From contig CM025854.1 of NCBI GenBank assembly GCA_003952965.2, positions 11,601,588-11,665,587 of the forward strand: a DNA stretch of 64,000 nt, written 5' to 3'. A program made the position numbers and the translations under genes. Shown one piece after another: positions 22,626 through 32,800 of this stretch. This DNA is from Morella rubra (taxonomy: Eukaryota; Streptophyta; Magnoliopsida; Fagales; Myricaceae). The notes under the pieces were generated by a model. The model had not been told where the DNA came from. It saw only the letters and a program-made list of their open reading frames with translations, and searched no databases. How positions within the stretch are numbered: position 1 is the stretch's first letter; the number at the start of each line of letters is the position of its first letter.

Positions 22626-24200
22626 TAGTTTATGTTTTGTTTTTATATTATACTTTGAGGACATGTTTCTGAATTTATTTTACGTAATGTTGTTTATATT
22701 ATGTTTTGAGGACATTTGACATAGTTATGTTATTTCTATCTATTCATCCTTAGTACAATATGTTAATTTATGTTGTGTTTCTCATTTTGTTACACTCCTT
22801 CAAACTTCAAAATATTATCTAAGACACTTGGGTTTATATTTGTTATTAACGCCCTTTAGTTATTTAAAACATGGTAATAAATTGAATGGCATGAATTATA
22901 AACAAAATTAGATTGTTAAAAACTGTTAGGAAAAATATATAAGTGTCCAGACGGTTTACTTTGAGATCGAACGGTGTCGTATTGTATAAGAAAACTGTCT
23001 GGACGGTATTTTATTTCGTCCGAACGTATTCACTTATGATCATTTGCTTGCATGAATATGTAGAAACGTTGTCGTTTAGAGGTTTCTAAAATGGTGTCAT
23101 CAACTGTAAGAGACTGTTTAGGTGGAAAAGTTTACGTGCAGATGTAATGAAATTTTATGCAGCAATGGATTCCCTCGAAAACTTAGACACGTAGGTGTCC
23201 ACACATGCTTAAGGGCAACCAAACGGATTTTATGCGGATGAAAGAGGGGCAAATCGCAGACACTATGTATTAACGGGTAAAATGCTTAGAAACTTTGATA
23301 TTTGAGCAAAAGGAGAAGGGGAAAGTTGATTTTGGGCATTCAATCTGACTAAAAGGGGGGTGGAAAGAGTAACTAAAGGAAGATTTCACATTGGATTGCA
23401 TTTGAGGTTAGTGGGTTTAAAATTTTAATTTATTTTAGGATGAAAAGCATGGATTTTATGGTATCAAAGCATGTGTTTTTTGAATTTTTAGGGTCTAAAA
23501 TGATAGCAATGGGTTTGGGTTGGTTGTGATGTGTTTATGTTGAAGTGTTTGCGATTCGAGTTAATTTTGGACGGATTTTGGCATATGTTCATTGAAGTAC
23601 AGTATTGTTCGACAATCATAGTACGGACGGATTATGGTTCGTCTGAACACTCATGTGCAGTTCGAACTCTTTGCTAATGCCGTCTCAAAGCTCATATGTA
23701 TTGTTCGGACAGTTCTTACTCCATCCGAACAGTTTTTGCTGTTATGTTTTATGCATTCATTTAGTAGCCTTAGCCCTGTTTAAGAATTACACCGAGTTTG
23801 GATAACGAACTCGGTGTAATTCTTGAATTGTCCATGTTATGGACAATTTGAGTTTACAATATCTGTAATATGCGTAATTGTATATGCTATTTGTGATAGA
23901 TGTGTTTAGAAATTTCAATGCAAATCTCCTTTTGTCCTTCGGATACACATTCAGTATTGAGCTTACACACTCACCTTCAATGGTGGGTGTTTATGCTCAA
24001 TGTTGTAGGCGTGTATCTTGGGACTAAGGGGAAATGTTGTCGAAATTTTTAAAGCAACGGTCACAATGGTTGGGTCAATTATGTGCAGTATTTAATATTG
24101 TAAACTTGAACAAAATAGGACCTATCACCCAAATAAATTAGAGTTGAGTGTGACTGTCATCCTTGTTTCCATTATTGTTTATTTTTTCATCTTTGAAGGA
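22626..24200. other. CACTA interior spacer with motif arrays and hairpins
   Basis: No frame of note. Motifs like GTCTGGACGG and CGTCCGAACG recur at 22945-23040, and TCGGACAGTT/CATCCGAACAGTT at 23700-23740. Two perfect hairpins lie at 23782-23848. Confidence 0.5.
23782..23848. other. Two adjacent perfect hairpins
   Basis: Arms AAGAATTACACCGAGTT (23782-23798) and AACTCGGTGTAATTCTT (23808-23824) pair perfectly over 17 bases with a 9-base loop. One base later AATTGTCCAT (23826-23835) and ATGGACAATT (23839-23848) pair over 10 bases with a 3-base loop. They lie about 360 bases before the TNP2 start. Confidence 0.85.
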
Positions 24201-24205
24201 ACAAT

Positions 24206-25715
24206 ATGGATAAGTGCTGGATTTATAAGACTGATAGACTCTAAAAGTGCGAAGTATAGTGATGGTGTTCGGGATTTTTTAAGTGTTGTTGCGTTATGTA
24301 GATAGTCGTGGACTGATAAGATGTTCATGTAAGAGATGTAAGAATGTGTTATTCCTACGTGTAGACGAGATGGAGGATCATTTATTCATAATTGGGTTTG
24401 ACCAAAGTTACACTCATTGGGTATTTCACGGAGAGTCAATTTTAGAACTTTATAATTGGGTAGTGACTTTAGAACCTAAACCGAGTAGTGAGGATTCTGA
24501 GGGGAAACATAAATGATGATATGAGAGACATGTTAGAATATTTTGAGGCTGGAGCAGGGGTGATTGGAATGCTGGTCAAAATATACCAAGTCTTGAAACA
24601 AATGAATCGGGGTCTGGAGCCGGGTTTTCCGCATATACCAAGTTATGAGTGGATGATGAGCAAGAGTTGTATCCCGAGTGTAAGAAGTACTCGAAGTTGT
24701 TGGGGTTGACAAAAGATGTGCTACCTGAGAGGGAGACACTTCCTAAATCTTATTATAAGCCAAAAAAGTTAAGAAAGAATTTGGGATTTTGCTATGACAA
24801 CATACTTGCATGCTTAAATGATTGTGTACTGTTTTGAAAGGATCACATAATGAGTTACAAAAGTGTCTGGTGTGTGGGGCATCGAGGTGGAAGTACAGTC
24901 AGAATTGCAAATCAAACGTTCCTCAAAAAGTGTTGTGGCATTTTCCTTTGAAACCAAGATTGCAACGATTGTTTCTATCAAGGCAAACGCAACAGACATA
25001 TGGTGGCACCAAGAGAAGCATGTGGTTGAAGATGGGGTGATGAGGCATCCTGCAGGCTTTGTGGTATAGAAGGACCTCGATAAGAATTATGAATGGTTTG
25101 GTCTGGAATTTCAGAACTTCCAGTTGGGTTTGGCATCTTGTGGGTTCAATACGTTTGACAATATGAGCTTATCGTACAGTATATGGCCAGTGGTATTAAT
25201 CCATATAGTATGCCGCCATGGAAGTATATGAAGTATTCAATTTTTATACTCTCATTGTATATTCCGGGTCCAAGAAGTCCCGAGAATGGTATCAATGTCT
25301 ACTTGCAGCCTTTGATAGATGAGTTAAAGGACTTTGTGGGAAAATGGAGTGCAGACGTACTTCACGGCAGTGTCAAGTTCATTCAAGTTACATGCTGCTT
25401 TCCTTTGGACAATAAATAACTTACAGGTTTACGATAATCCCTCGGGTTGGAGTATGAAGGGACGGTTAGCATGCCCTAATTGCAATGCGAACACAACGTC
25501 GTTTTGGTTAAAACATGGGGGCAAACATTATTTTTTGGGATATAGTTGGTATTTTCCCGCGACGCATAGGTGGAGGCATGATATGGACATATTTGATGGG
25601 AAAAAAAGTTTAGAGCAGCGCCTGAAGAAGTCACTAGAGAGGAGATATTTCAACAACATGAATCGATACCGTTATTTTCGTTTAGGAAGACTCAGAAGAG
25701 GAGAAACTTCCAATT
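24206..25715 (+). pseudogene. CACTA transposase TNP2-type (Transposase_21), copy 1
   Basis: The start ATGGATAAGTGCTGGATT (MDKCWIYK) matches the MDKSWM opening of TNP2 proteins. Then come KCEVYSDGVRDFL, IRCSCKRCKNVLF (zinc-finger-like CxCxxC, 24315-24350), GFDQSYTHWVFHGE, later NMSLSYSIWPV and MPPWKYMK (25160-25230), NVYLQPLIDEL, and RLACPNCNANTTSFWLKHGGKH (25467-25530). Up to 25690 HRWRHDMDIFDGKK follows. These are successive blocks of the En/Spm catalytic protein. Many frameshifts. At about 25702 it jumps to the downstream gene; compared with copy 2 about 2.6 kb (DUF4218, DUF4216) is deleted. Confidence 0.85.
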
Positions 25716-26830
25716 AGATTATGACCGACCCGAGGATGGCATCACTATGACGTCTACGATGAACACAGCGTACAGGATGTATAGAAATAGAATGTACCAG
25801 CATTACTCGATGTTCGATTCCAAAGAAGAGGCGTTAGAGCACCCATATCCCAAGATGAATAAGGAAGAATGGACTCGTGTCTATGATTTATTTTGGAGCG
25901 AAGAATTTCAAGTTAAAAATTTTTATTTTGTCCTGAACGTTTATTTTAGTTTATTATTAATTGTCGTAACAACTGTAAATGTACAATGCAAAGGAGGAGT
26001 GCAATCAATTGGGAGAATAGAGCTAAGCTGAAGACTGTACACGCATCAGGAATGAGGTCCTTCCAACGCGTGAGAGCGTTGTTAATAAGTAATAAATTTA
26101 CATTTTTTAGAAATATTACTTAAATAAATGACTTAGGTATTTTAATATGCACGTTAGATATTTCTTTTGGTATACGGAAAAATCCAGAATCTGATGAGAT
26201 TAATCCAGCATTGTTGTATAAAAAAATGCACACTAATAAGGATGGCTTGTGGACATCAGAAGATGCACGAAAAAATTTTGTTAAGTTGTAACATTAGATT
26301 TAATGATGCATTCGTTATCTCTTATGTTTCATATGTGCTAACTTTATCTTCTTTTCTAATTTGTAGGAAAAAATGGAGGCGTTACAATTGCAGCACGAGT
26401 CAGAGGGAAAGCTATACACAGAAGTGGAGATTTTCGTTGAGGTATTGGGGACGAAAGCGGGTTACGTGCGAGATTTAGGTCATTCAATATGGTCTGTTGG
26501 ATCATCGTATTCAGTATCGTCCGTTGATTTGTTCCAGAGATTGGAGGAGCTTAGCTTAGAGATAAAGTAGATAAGGGCTAGACAGATGGAATATGAAGAG
26601 CTTCTAGTCAAGTGGTTAGAAATGGAGTAGATGATGAAGGAGCAGCAACAAAAGAAAGACGAAGAGCATCAGAAGATGATGCAAGAGTAGTAATAGAACC
26701 TAATAGAATAGCAAGACCGAAGGATAATGAAACAACAGATGCGTGAGCAGATGATGGAGCACATCAGACAGCTGACATCCTGTATGACACCCAAACGAAA
26801 ATTTGGGTAAATTATGTATTTTCACTATTT
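25716..26830 (+). pseudogene. Plant Ptta/En/Spm second transposase-like protein, copy 1
   Basis: YDRPEDGITMTSTMNTAYRM, then HPYPKMNKEEWTRVYDLFWSEEFQ (25720-25910), is the conserved core of the plant Transposase_24-type protein. After an intron-like gap come SDEINPALLYKKMHTNKDG (26190-26260) and, from 26370, a second part with ALQLQHESEGKLYTEVEIF followed by a Gln/Glu/Met-rich coiled coil. The element-encoded protein probably binds subterminal repeats. Stops interrupt the coiled coil. Confidence 0.7.
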
Positions 26831-26989
26831 GATCAGTACTTATTGATTATGTATTTTAGTTACTTTTAATGAAGATTGCATATTTGTAGATATTTTATTA
26901 TTATTATGAGTATTGAATATCTTTCTATTTATATTATTTGCAAATAATTTTTAAAACTTTAATTAAATTAATTCAAATACGTAACAAAG

Positions 26990-27660
26990 GGATTGAACAG
27001 TAACAAAACCGTTTGAATGGATTTTGTAGTGAATAGGTGCACACACTTAACAATTCATCTGCACACTTCACATGAAATATCATCCGTCTGCAGGGTTAAT
27101 CTGCCATGCACACAGTCCTTTAATTACCAACTGTTCGAACAAGAAGAAAACACATTCCAACGTGTTCAACAGAATAAGCATCCGTACTGTCGATGTACGT
27201 GTTTGAACGGTTTGAAGGTGACAAAAAACTATTTCGTCATAAATGAAACAACGGTGCGGACATCTTCATGTTACTGTGCGCACGTTTTTATGTTATTGTG
27301 CGGACAGTTTTATATTACGTTGCACACTGATTTTCCATGACAAAATGCATTTCATCATATTGAACCAAACGTTCGCACACCTCATGTGAATTTATGGAGA
27401 GTACGTTCGCACCTCTCATGCGAACGGATGGAAGGTACTGAGCCATTACGATTTTAAAGTTCATCAAGATAGCAGAAAACCGTTCGAACGGTATATGTTT
27501 TTGTCCGAATGGTTTTAAGTGACAATATAGAAATTATCACCTAAAACTTTTGCTGACAGGCCTTAGGTGATAAACTAAGTGACAACTCGGTTTTGTCTCC
27601 CAAAGCCTTTGGTGACAAAAATGGCACTATCGGTGACAAAATTTTTTCACACCTATAGTG
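26990..27660. repeat. CACTA 3' subterminal repeats, copy 1
   Basis: Motifs like CCGTTTGAATGG, CTGTTCGAAC, GTGCGGAC, ACCGTTCGAACGGT and GTCCGAATGG in both orientations, ending in alternating GTGACAAA/TTTGTC blocks and the terminal GATGTTTATTGTAG. Copy 2 has the same array at 39510-40120. Confidence 0.65.
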
Positions 27661-27675
27661 ATGTTTATTGTAGAT

Positions 27676-29288
27676 CATGTTCTTTCTTCCTCTCGTTTAT
27701 TTCTCCAAAATTTTTGGGGACAGGACTACTACCAATTTTGCTCTTATATTAAAAAATTTGCAAAATGCGGAGCACAGCCAGTCTTTTGTTCCCGCACAAA
27801 GGTAAGGACACACACGGGTGGATATTGTACTTTGGTGTTCTTTATCCAATGACTAATGCCATAACTATTATGTTTATTATGAGTTGATGAGTGATCAAAA
27901 ACCTTTTCGTAACCATTTGGTGTAAACTTTTGTTTAATTTTAAAAAGACATGTTAGGATTTTAAGTTAATTAGCATCTGTATTAAGGTACTGACGCCATT
28001 ACGGTATAATGTTATAACATTTAAAGACAAAATTTTGTGTAAATAAACTTGACAATTTGAAAACTTGAAAGAGAGATTTGTACAAGATACAAAATTCATA
28101 TAACGGGTTTTTAATTTTTATAGTTGTGTTAAAAACATGTTTTAATTACATTTTACTATCAGCCTTTAAAAAACTAAAAAATCTATAAAATTTATGGTTT
28201 GCAAAGGTTTGTAGATAAGGCTGTTTTTTATTGGTTCTGAAATTGGAACCCCTGGAGTATGTACAGGTGTATTTTATCAAACGTCTGGTTATTATTATTT
28301 TTTTTAATGGTTGGGATATAAATATCACACTATTATATTATTCATCTATTTACACCCCACAAGCCAATTGACCCTTAAATGTGACCGTAACTCTGTCATT
28401 TGTCCTCCACATGATTTACTCCCGCTTGTTATGCGTATTTTTCTCTCTAGAAAAAATACACTTACATCCCTAATTATAGGGTACTGAAACTTTGCACCCC
28501 ACAAGCTAATTGATAGTTAAATGTGACCGTAAAAATCTATCTTGTATTGCCCGCATGATTCACTAATGCAAATTAAGATATTCCTTCAATAATGATGTTC
28601 TGTTGATAGGTAGAAGATTTTCAGAAATCACATTTTGTTATTTCAAATCTGGTTATTTATTTGTCTTGTTTCCCACTCTTGGCTTTTGAAGTGACTTGAA
28701 TCATGAGACTTTGCATGTGGCTGATTTACCATGGCATTTAATTGGCTTGTGGATGCAAATCGATGAAAATGTCAAGTAATTAGAAGATGGAGTGAAAAGT
28801 GTCAGCACGCCATAGTTGGGGGTGCAAAGTATATTTTCCTCTAAGGATAAAATGGACCTAACATAGGGGAATGAATCATGTGGGCAGCATGTGGTAAATT
28901 TACCATCACATTTAACAGTCAATTGGCTTGTGGGGTTGCAAATCGATGAACATTAAAACTTTATGGACTCAATAGCATGAAATTGGAAGACAGAAGTGCA
29001 AAGTGTGATTATTTTGGGGTGCAAAATGTATTTTCCCTTTGTATTTCCACTTTTTCACATATGCCAACAAAAATTATTTACAACCAAAACGACCTTGAAT
29101 ATCAACATCACCTTTTTTTTTCACAAACCTTAACAAAACTCACCAACTTTTCTCAAATTCAAGTAAAACTCATATTCAACAAATTTTTTGGTAGGAACCT
29201 GTGATTCGTGAAATGAGGATTTCTCAACTTAACACAAGCTAGACTTGTGCAACTTCCACTTAGAAAACCCAAGACTGGGGCAGGATAA
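27676..29288. repeat. CACTA flank, copy 1 (matches 40126-41732)
   Basis: From CATGTTCTTTCTTCCTCTCG this 1.6 kb is repeated after CACTA copy 2. By eye there are about ten differences in the first 130 bases, so the duplication is old. No gene is seen. It includes the inverted-repeat element at about 28330-29040 and ends in ATAAG, the target site of the next element. Confidence 0.85.
28330..29040. mobile_element. Inverted-repeat element, MULE-like MITE
   Basis: The left side has CACCCCACAAGCCAATTGAC and TAAATGTGACCGTAA (28350-28395) and again at 28490-28535. The right side has the inverse, TTAACAGTCAATTGGCTTGTGG (28913) and an earlier copy at 28738-28755. The outer ends AAAAAATACACTTACATCCC and, reversed, GGGAAAATACATTTTGCACC are alike. 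Each arm holds two units of the motif. This is typical of Mutator-like MITEs with long terminal repeats. The exact ends and a 9-bp TSD were not found. A second copy lies at about 40800-41475. Confidence 0.55.
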
Positions 29289-30492
29289 GTGTGAGTCCTA
29301 GATTAAGACAACCAAAGAGGGGGGTGAATTGGGTTTCAAACTTTTTCACTTTTAACCCCCAAAACCGTGTTTGCAAAGTAAAGTTTAATTTAGCACAAGT
29401 ATATTTAAAACAACAAGTAAATAATGTGCTAAATGTAAGGAGTAGGGATAGAGAAGCAAACACGTGATTTTTAGGTGGTTCGGCAAACTCGTCTACATCC
29501 ACCCCTCAAGCTCCTTCACCGAGCCTTGAGGTTTTTCCACTATCTTCAAATAGCATACACTCTAGCTTCCGGGTGCTAGAGAACCGTACAAGTGTTTTCC
29601 CAGGCTTAACACTCAAACCCACCCAAGTGGTTTTTCGGCTCACCACTCACAACCTAACCAAGCTTGAGATATACCCTCTCTAAGCTTCTTCTTTAGTGAA
29701 CAACCTCACTAAAGGAATCACCTATTTTTGGATATGAAGATTGAAGAATAAACTCTCTCAAAGAGTGGATATGAAATTGAAAGCTCTATCTCTTGATTCA
29801 CACAAAGACAAGGATATGAAAGTGTGTTTTGTGTGAATGATATGAGAAATATAGAATATGAAGGTTTGGAATATTTCTCAAGTGATCTAAATGATATGTG
29901 GTCGTTGTATATTTGTTTTGGACGTTATGAAGGTGTATTTATAGGCCACATATGAAAACTAGCCGTTTATAGCCGTTGGGAGTCGTCTGTTAAAACGAGC
30001 CGGTCGACCGCTTCAAGTTACCGTTACTCAACGGTCATATTGTCAGAAGCTCAACGGATCTATTTCAAATCAACCGGTCGACCGTTATACCAAGGTCGAC
30101 CTCCTCAACTTAAACACATGATCCGGTTCAATTAAAACCACGTTTTTGACCTCTTTGAAACACCCAATTTTAGAGACTTACTTCACATAATTATAAGAAA
30201 GGTTTGGGAGTTTGATTGGGGTGTTTTGAAACCTTTAAAAATATTTTAATTTTTAAACAAAAGGTAAAACGGTTTATGCACGTTTTGAAAGATATGCAAG
30301 TGTGATTCATAATCCTTGTCAAAAGTGAAACTAAGAGTTACAAGGTTTATACCCTAAGGATCTTCTTGATCTTCTTTCTTCAAGTCTTTGGCTCTTTCAT
30401 CAAAACGTCTTTGTCTTTGAAGATGTCCGTTTTATAAACTTGATCCAATTTATTGAAATCATCAAAATCTCGATTGTGCACAAAAGCCAACA
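29289..30492 (-). repeat. 3' LTR of the gag-only element
   Basis: 1204 bases, TGTGAGTCCTAGATTAAGAC to GTGCACAAAAGCCAACA on the plus strand. It keeps about 50 bases near 29289-29340 that the other LTR lacks. It carries three GGTCGACC motifs (30001, 30075, 30094). Confidence 0.92.
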
Positions 30493-30510
30493 ATCTCCCC
30501 CTTTTTGATG
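30493..30510 (-). other. Polypurine tract of the gag-only element
   Basis: On the minus strand CATCAAAAAGGGGGAGAT lies directly before the TGTTGGC of the 3' LTR, where plus-strand DNA synthesis is primed. Confidence 0.85.
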
Positions 30511-31328
30511 ATGACAATAAATTGATAGTTTTGGGATGACTCCCCCTATCTTTTGCAATTGGACAATCATTTGAAACTTGAGACAAAACATTAGTAGCCA
30601 ATATTTATAATTAAATTCAAAAGGAGAATATATGGTCATTAAAAACTATTAACACAGTTCTCCCCCTTTGTCACATCAAAAAGACAAAGGAATATGCATT
30701 CTAAGAATATCCATCATATGATTCAAAGGGAATAGAGGCATATAGACATTTAAGAAGTCTCCCCCTTTGGTAATCAAAAAGTGAATGGATGGATGTAGCT
30801 TCAAAAATAATATTTTTCATCCAAAAGAACAATTTGAGGCTTTCAAATGACAATCATATTGAAATGGTATAGAGGATGACTAATGGGGACTCAAAAGTCT
30901 ATCGCTATTACGATAGTAGCCCACCGAGTGGGTTCGTACCAACCTCTTAGCTACCAATGATAATTTAAAGGTCATTTTCAACCAAAAAATTTAAGCTCAC
31001 TAAATCTCATAAAAAAATTCATGATTTTGTAAAAGTGTTAGCTCATAGAGATGTTCTATCTTTGATAAATGCAAGAAATATGTCAAAGAAAAATACATTT
31101 GCATTTATAACATCAACCAACAATTTAGAACATATTCTCAATCAAGGATGTAGAAGTTTACCAAAGGATTTCCCCTTAGCATTTGTCCTCAAATGTCACA
31201 AGCCTTCTTGATAGGCAAGTTTCATCCAAGTACCATTTGTTGCTCCATCCTACAAGAGAATCAAGAAACCATTTTTGGTACCCAAGCTTTCTTGGGTCCT
31301 TCGTGTTAGCCTTGGTTCCTTTTGGAAC
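30511..31328 (-). other. 3' internal region without pol
   Basis: About 0.8 kb between gag and the polypurine tract. It has extra CTCCCCCTTT blocks at 30660 and 30760 (minus-strand AAAGGGGGAG) like the tract itself, but no protein-coding signal for pol. Confidence 0.6.
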
Positions 31329-32624
31329 CTAAGCTTTCTTGAGAGTCTTGCTCCCAAGTTTCTTTAGTGCACAGTCAAAAATAAGATGTCCATCTTTATT
31401 ACAAAAATGCCATGTTTGAGTGGGTGCACAAAATGAATTAGCCTTCACAAAATAATTCTTAAAATATTTTTGGTGAATTGAAGGCTTGTAGCCTAAGCCA
31501 CTTTTGTCAAAGACACATCTTTGACTATTAAGAATCAAATCTAAAGATTTTGTTCCTTGAGTAAACTTTTCAAGGATTTTGCTTTGAGAAATAATTTTGC
31601 TGTTCAAAGCAACTTTCTCTTTTTCAAATTCTAAAGCTTTTTGTTGGAATAAATCATTTTCTAGCTTTAGAGTATCTCGCTCATTTTTTAATAAATCAAT
31701 TTCTTTTAAAATCAAAATGAGTTTCTTTTTCAATGATGTATATTTTGAACCAAGTTTTTCAAATTGACAAAGAAGTTCATCAAAGGCATTTTGAAGTTCA
31801 ATATATGAAAGTTCAGGTTCATCATCGGAAGAGTATACCTCATTGTCTTCTAGAGCCATGAAGCACATGTTTGCGATTTCTCCCTCATCTTCGGAGGAGG
31901 AGGAGCTTTCATCGTTAACATTCCAAGATGTCTTTGTGAATTTGAGGCTTCTCTTCTCTTTCTTTCTTTTGAGGAAGTTTTTGAACTTTCTACTCATCAA
32001 GACTATGTCTTCCTCATCGTCATCCTCATCTTCGATTATGGAGGATTTGAGAGTGAACCTCATCTTTTTCTTGCTCTCATCTTCATTCTCGAGCATTTGG
32101 ATTTCATGGGTCATTAAAGATCCAATTAGCTCATCTAGAGGAAGCTTGGTGAGGTCCTTGGCTTCTTGTATGGCGGTCACTTTGGCCTCCCATGACTTTG
32201 GTAGTGACCTAAGGATTTTTCTCACCAAATCGGAGTTAGTATAAGATTTACCAAGCGCATTCAAGGCATTTATGATTGTGGTAAATCTAGTATACATGAC
32301 AGTAATGGATTCCTCTGGTGTCATTTTAAACAACTCATAATTATGAACAAGCATGTTGATTTTTGACTCTTTAACTTGGCTTGTTCCTTCATATGTAATC
32401 TCTAGAGCATGCCAAATTTCCTTAGCATTTGTGCAAGAAGATATTCTATTAAACTCTCCTCTATCTAAAGCACAATATAATATGTTCATAGCTCTTGCAT
32501 CTAGAGAGATTTTCTTTTTGTCTAGGTCACTATATTCATTTTCATTTTTAAGAGTTTCAATCTCTCCAACTTTCTTTGTGTGAATATGTGGACCATTCAA
32601 TATGCATAACCATAATATAATCAA
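31329..32624 (-). CDS. gag: Copia gag polyprotein (UBN2 type)
   Basis: 431 codons, the longest open frame in the window. It forms the virus-like particle core and packages element RNA. Residues about 40-170 hold the UBN2/gag domain (ALDRGEFNRISSCTNAKEIW, then ITYEGTSQVKESK, and later RKILRSLPKSWEAKVTAIQE). The middle has an acidic DEDDDEEDI and a Ser/Glu tract, then a coiled coil rich in Leu/Glu/Lys. Near the end is a zinc-knuckle-like WHFCNKDGHLIFDC in which the first Cys of CX2CX4HX4C is Trp. There is no protease or other pol domain; the frame stops at KLGSKTLKKA. The starting Met is the first in frame, and the family normally begins some 50 residues earlier, so the N-terminus may be cut. 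Confidence 0.85.
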   Translation of the reverse strand: MIILWLCILNGPHIHTKKVGEIETLKNENEYSDLDKKKISLDARAMNILYCALDRGEFNRISSCTNAKEIWHALEITYEGTSQVKESKINMLVHNYELFKMTPEESITVMYTRFTTIINALNALGKSYTNSDLVRKILRSLPKSWEAKVTAIQEAKDLTKLPLDELIGSLMTHEIQMLENEDESKKKMRFTLKSSIIEDEDDDEEDIVLMSRKFKNFLKRKKEKRSLKFTKTSWNVNDESSSSSEDEGEIANMCFMALEDNEVYSSDDEPELSYIELQNAFDELLCQFEKLGSKYTSLKKKLILILKEIDLLKNERDTLKLENDLFQQKALEFEKEKVALNSKIISQSKILEKFTQGTKSLDLILNSQRCVFDKSGLGYKPSIHQKYFKNYFVKANSFCAPTQTWHFCNKDGHLIFDCALKKLGSKTLKKA

Positions 32625-32777
32625 TAATTAAAATAAATATTAAATCATGCATCTACTTTCTAATATGCATAATCACTACCATTAAAGAATGGTGGTCTAA
32701 GTGTGGAAAGTCCTTCAACTTGAGTGTTGAAGCTTGAAGTTGCCATTCTAACTCAAGATTTTTAAATCTTGTATAAT

Positions 32778-32800
32778 GAGCACCAAGCTCTGATACCAAT
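32778..32800 (-). other. Primer binding site (initiator tRNA-Met)
   Basis: On the minus strand CAATTGGTATCAGAGCTTGG, including TGGTATCAGAGC, which is complementary to the 3' end of plant initiator tRNA-Met, sits just after the 5' LTR. Confidence 0.9.

Larger units (their letters stand above)
17831..27675 (+). mobile_element. CACTA (En/Spm) DNA transposon, decayed, nested
   Basis: The left end reads AGCTACAAGAAATAGGAG, close to the canonical CACTACAAGAAA. The right end reads ATGTTTATTGTAG, the inverse of such an end. Both ends continue into matched GGTGACAAA / TTTGTCACC segments and arrays of CCGTCCGGAC / CCGAACGG-like subterminal motifs (17940-18540; 27000-27540). Inside lie a coiled-coil frame, a plant-transposon frame, a TNP2-type transposase and a second protein. 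The exact ends and a 3-bp TSD could not be fixed. A hAT element sits at 19036-20368. Confidence 0.8.

Noticed and set aside
31843..32244. 133-codon Ser-rich plus-strand frame
   Set aside because: It is the complement of the gag acidic and Ser/Glu region; the gag reading has domain matches and this one does not.
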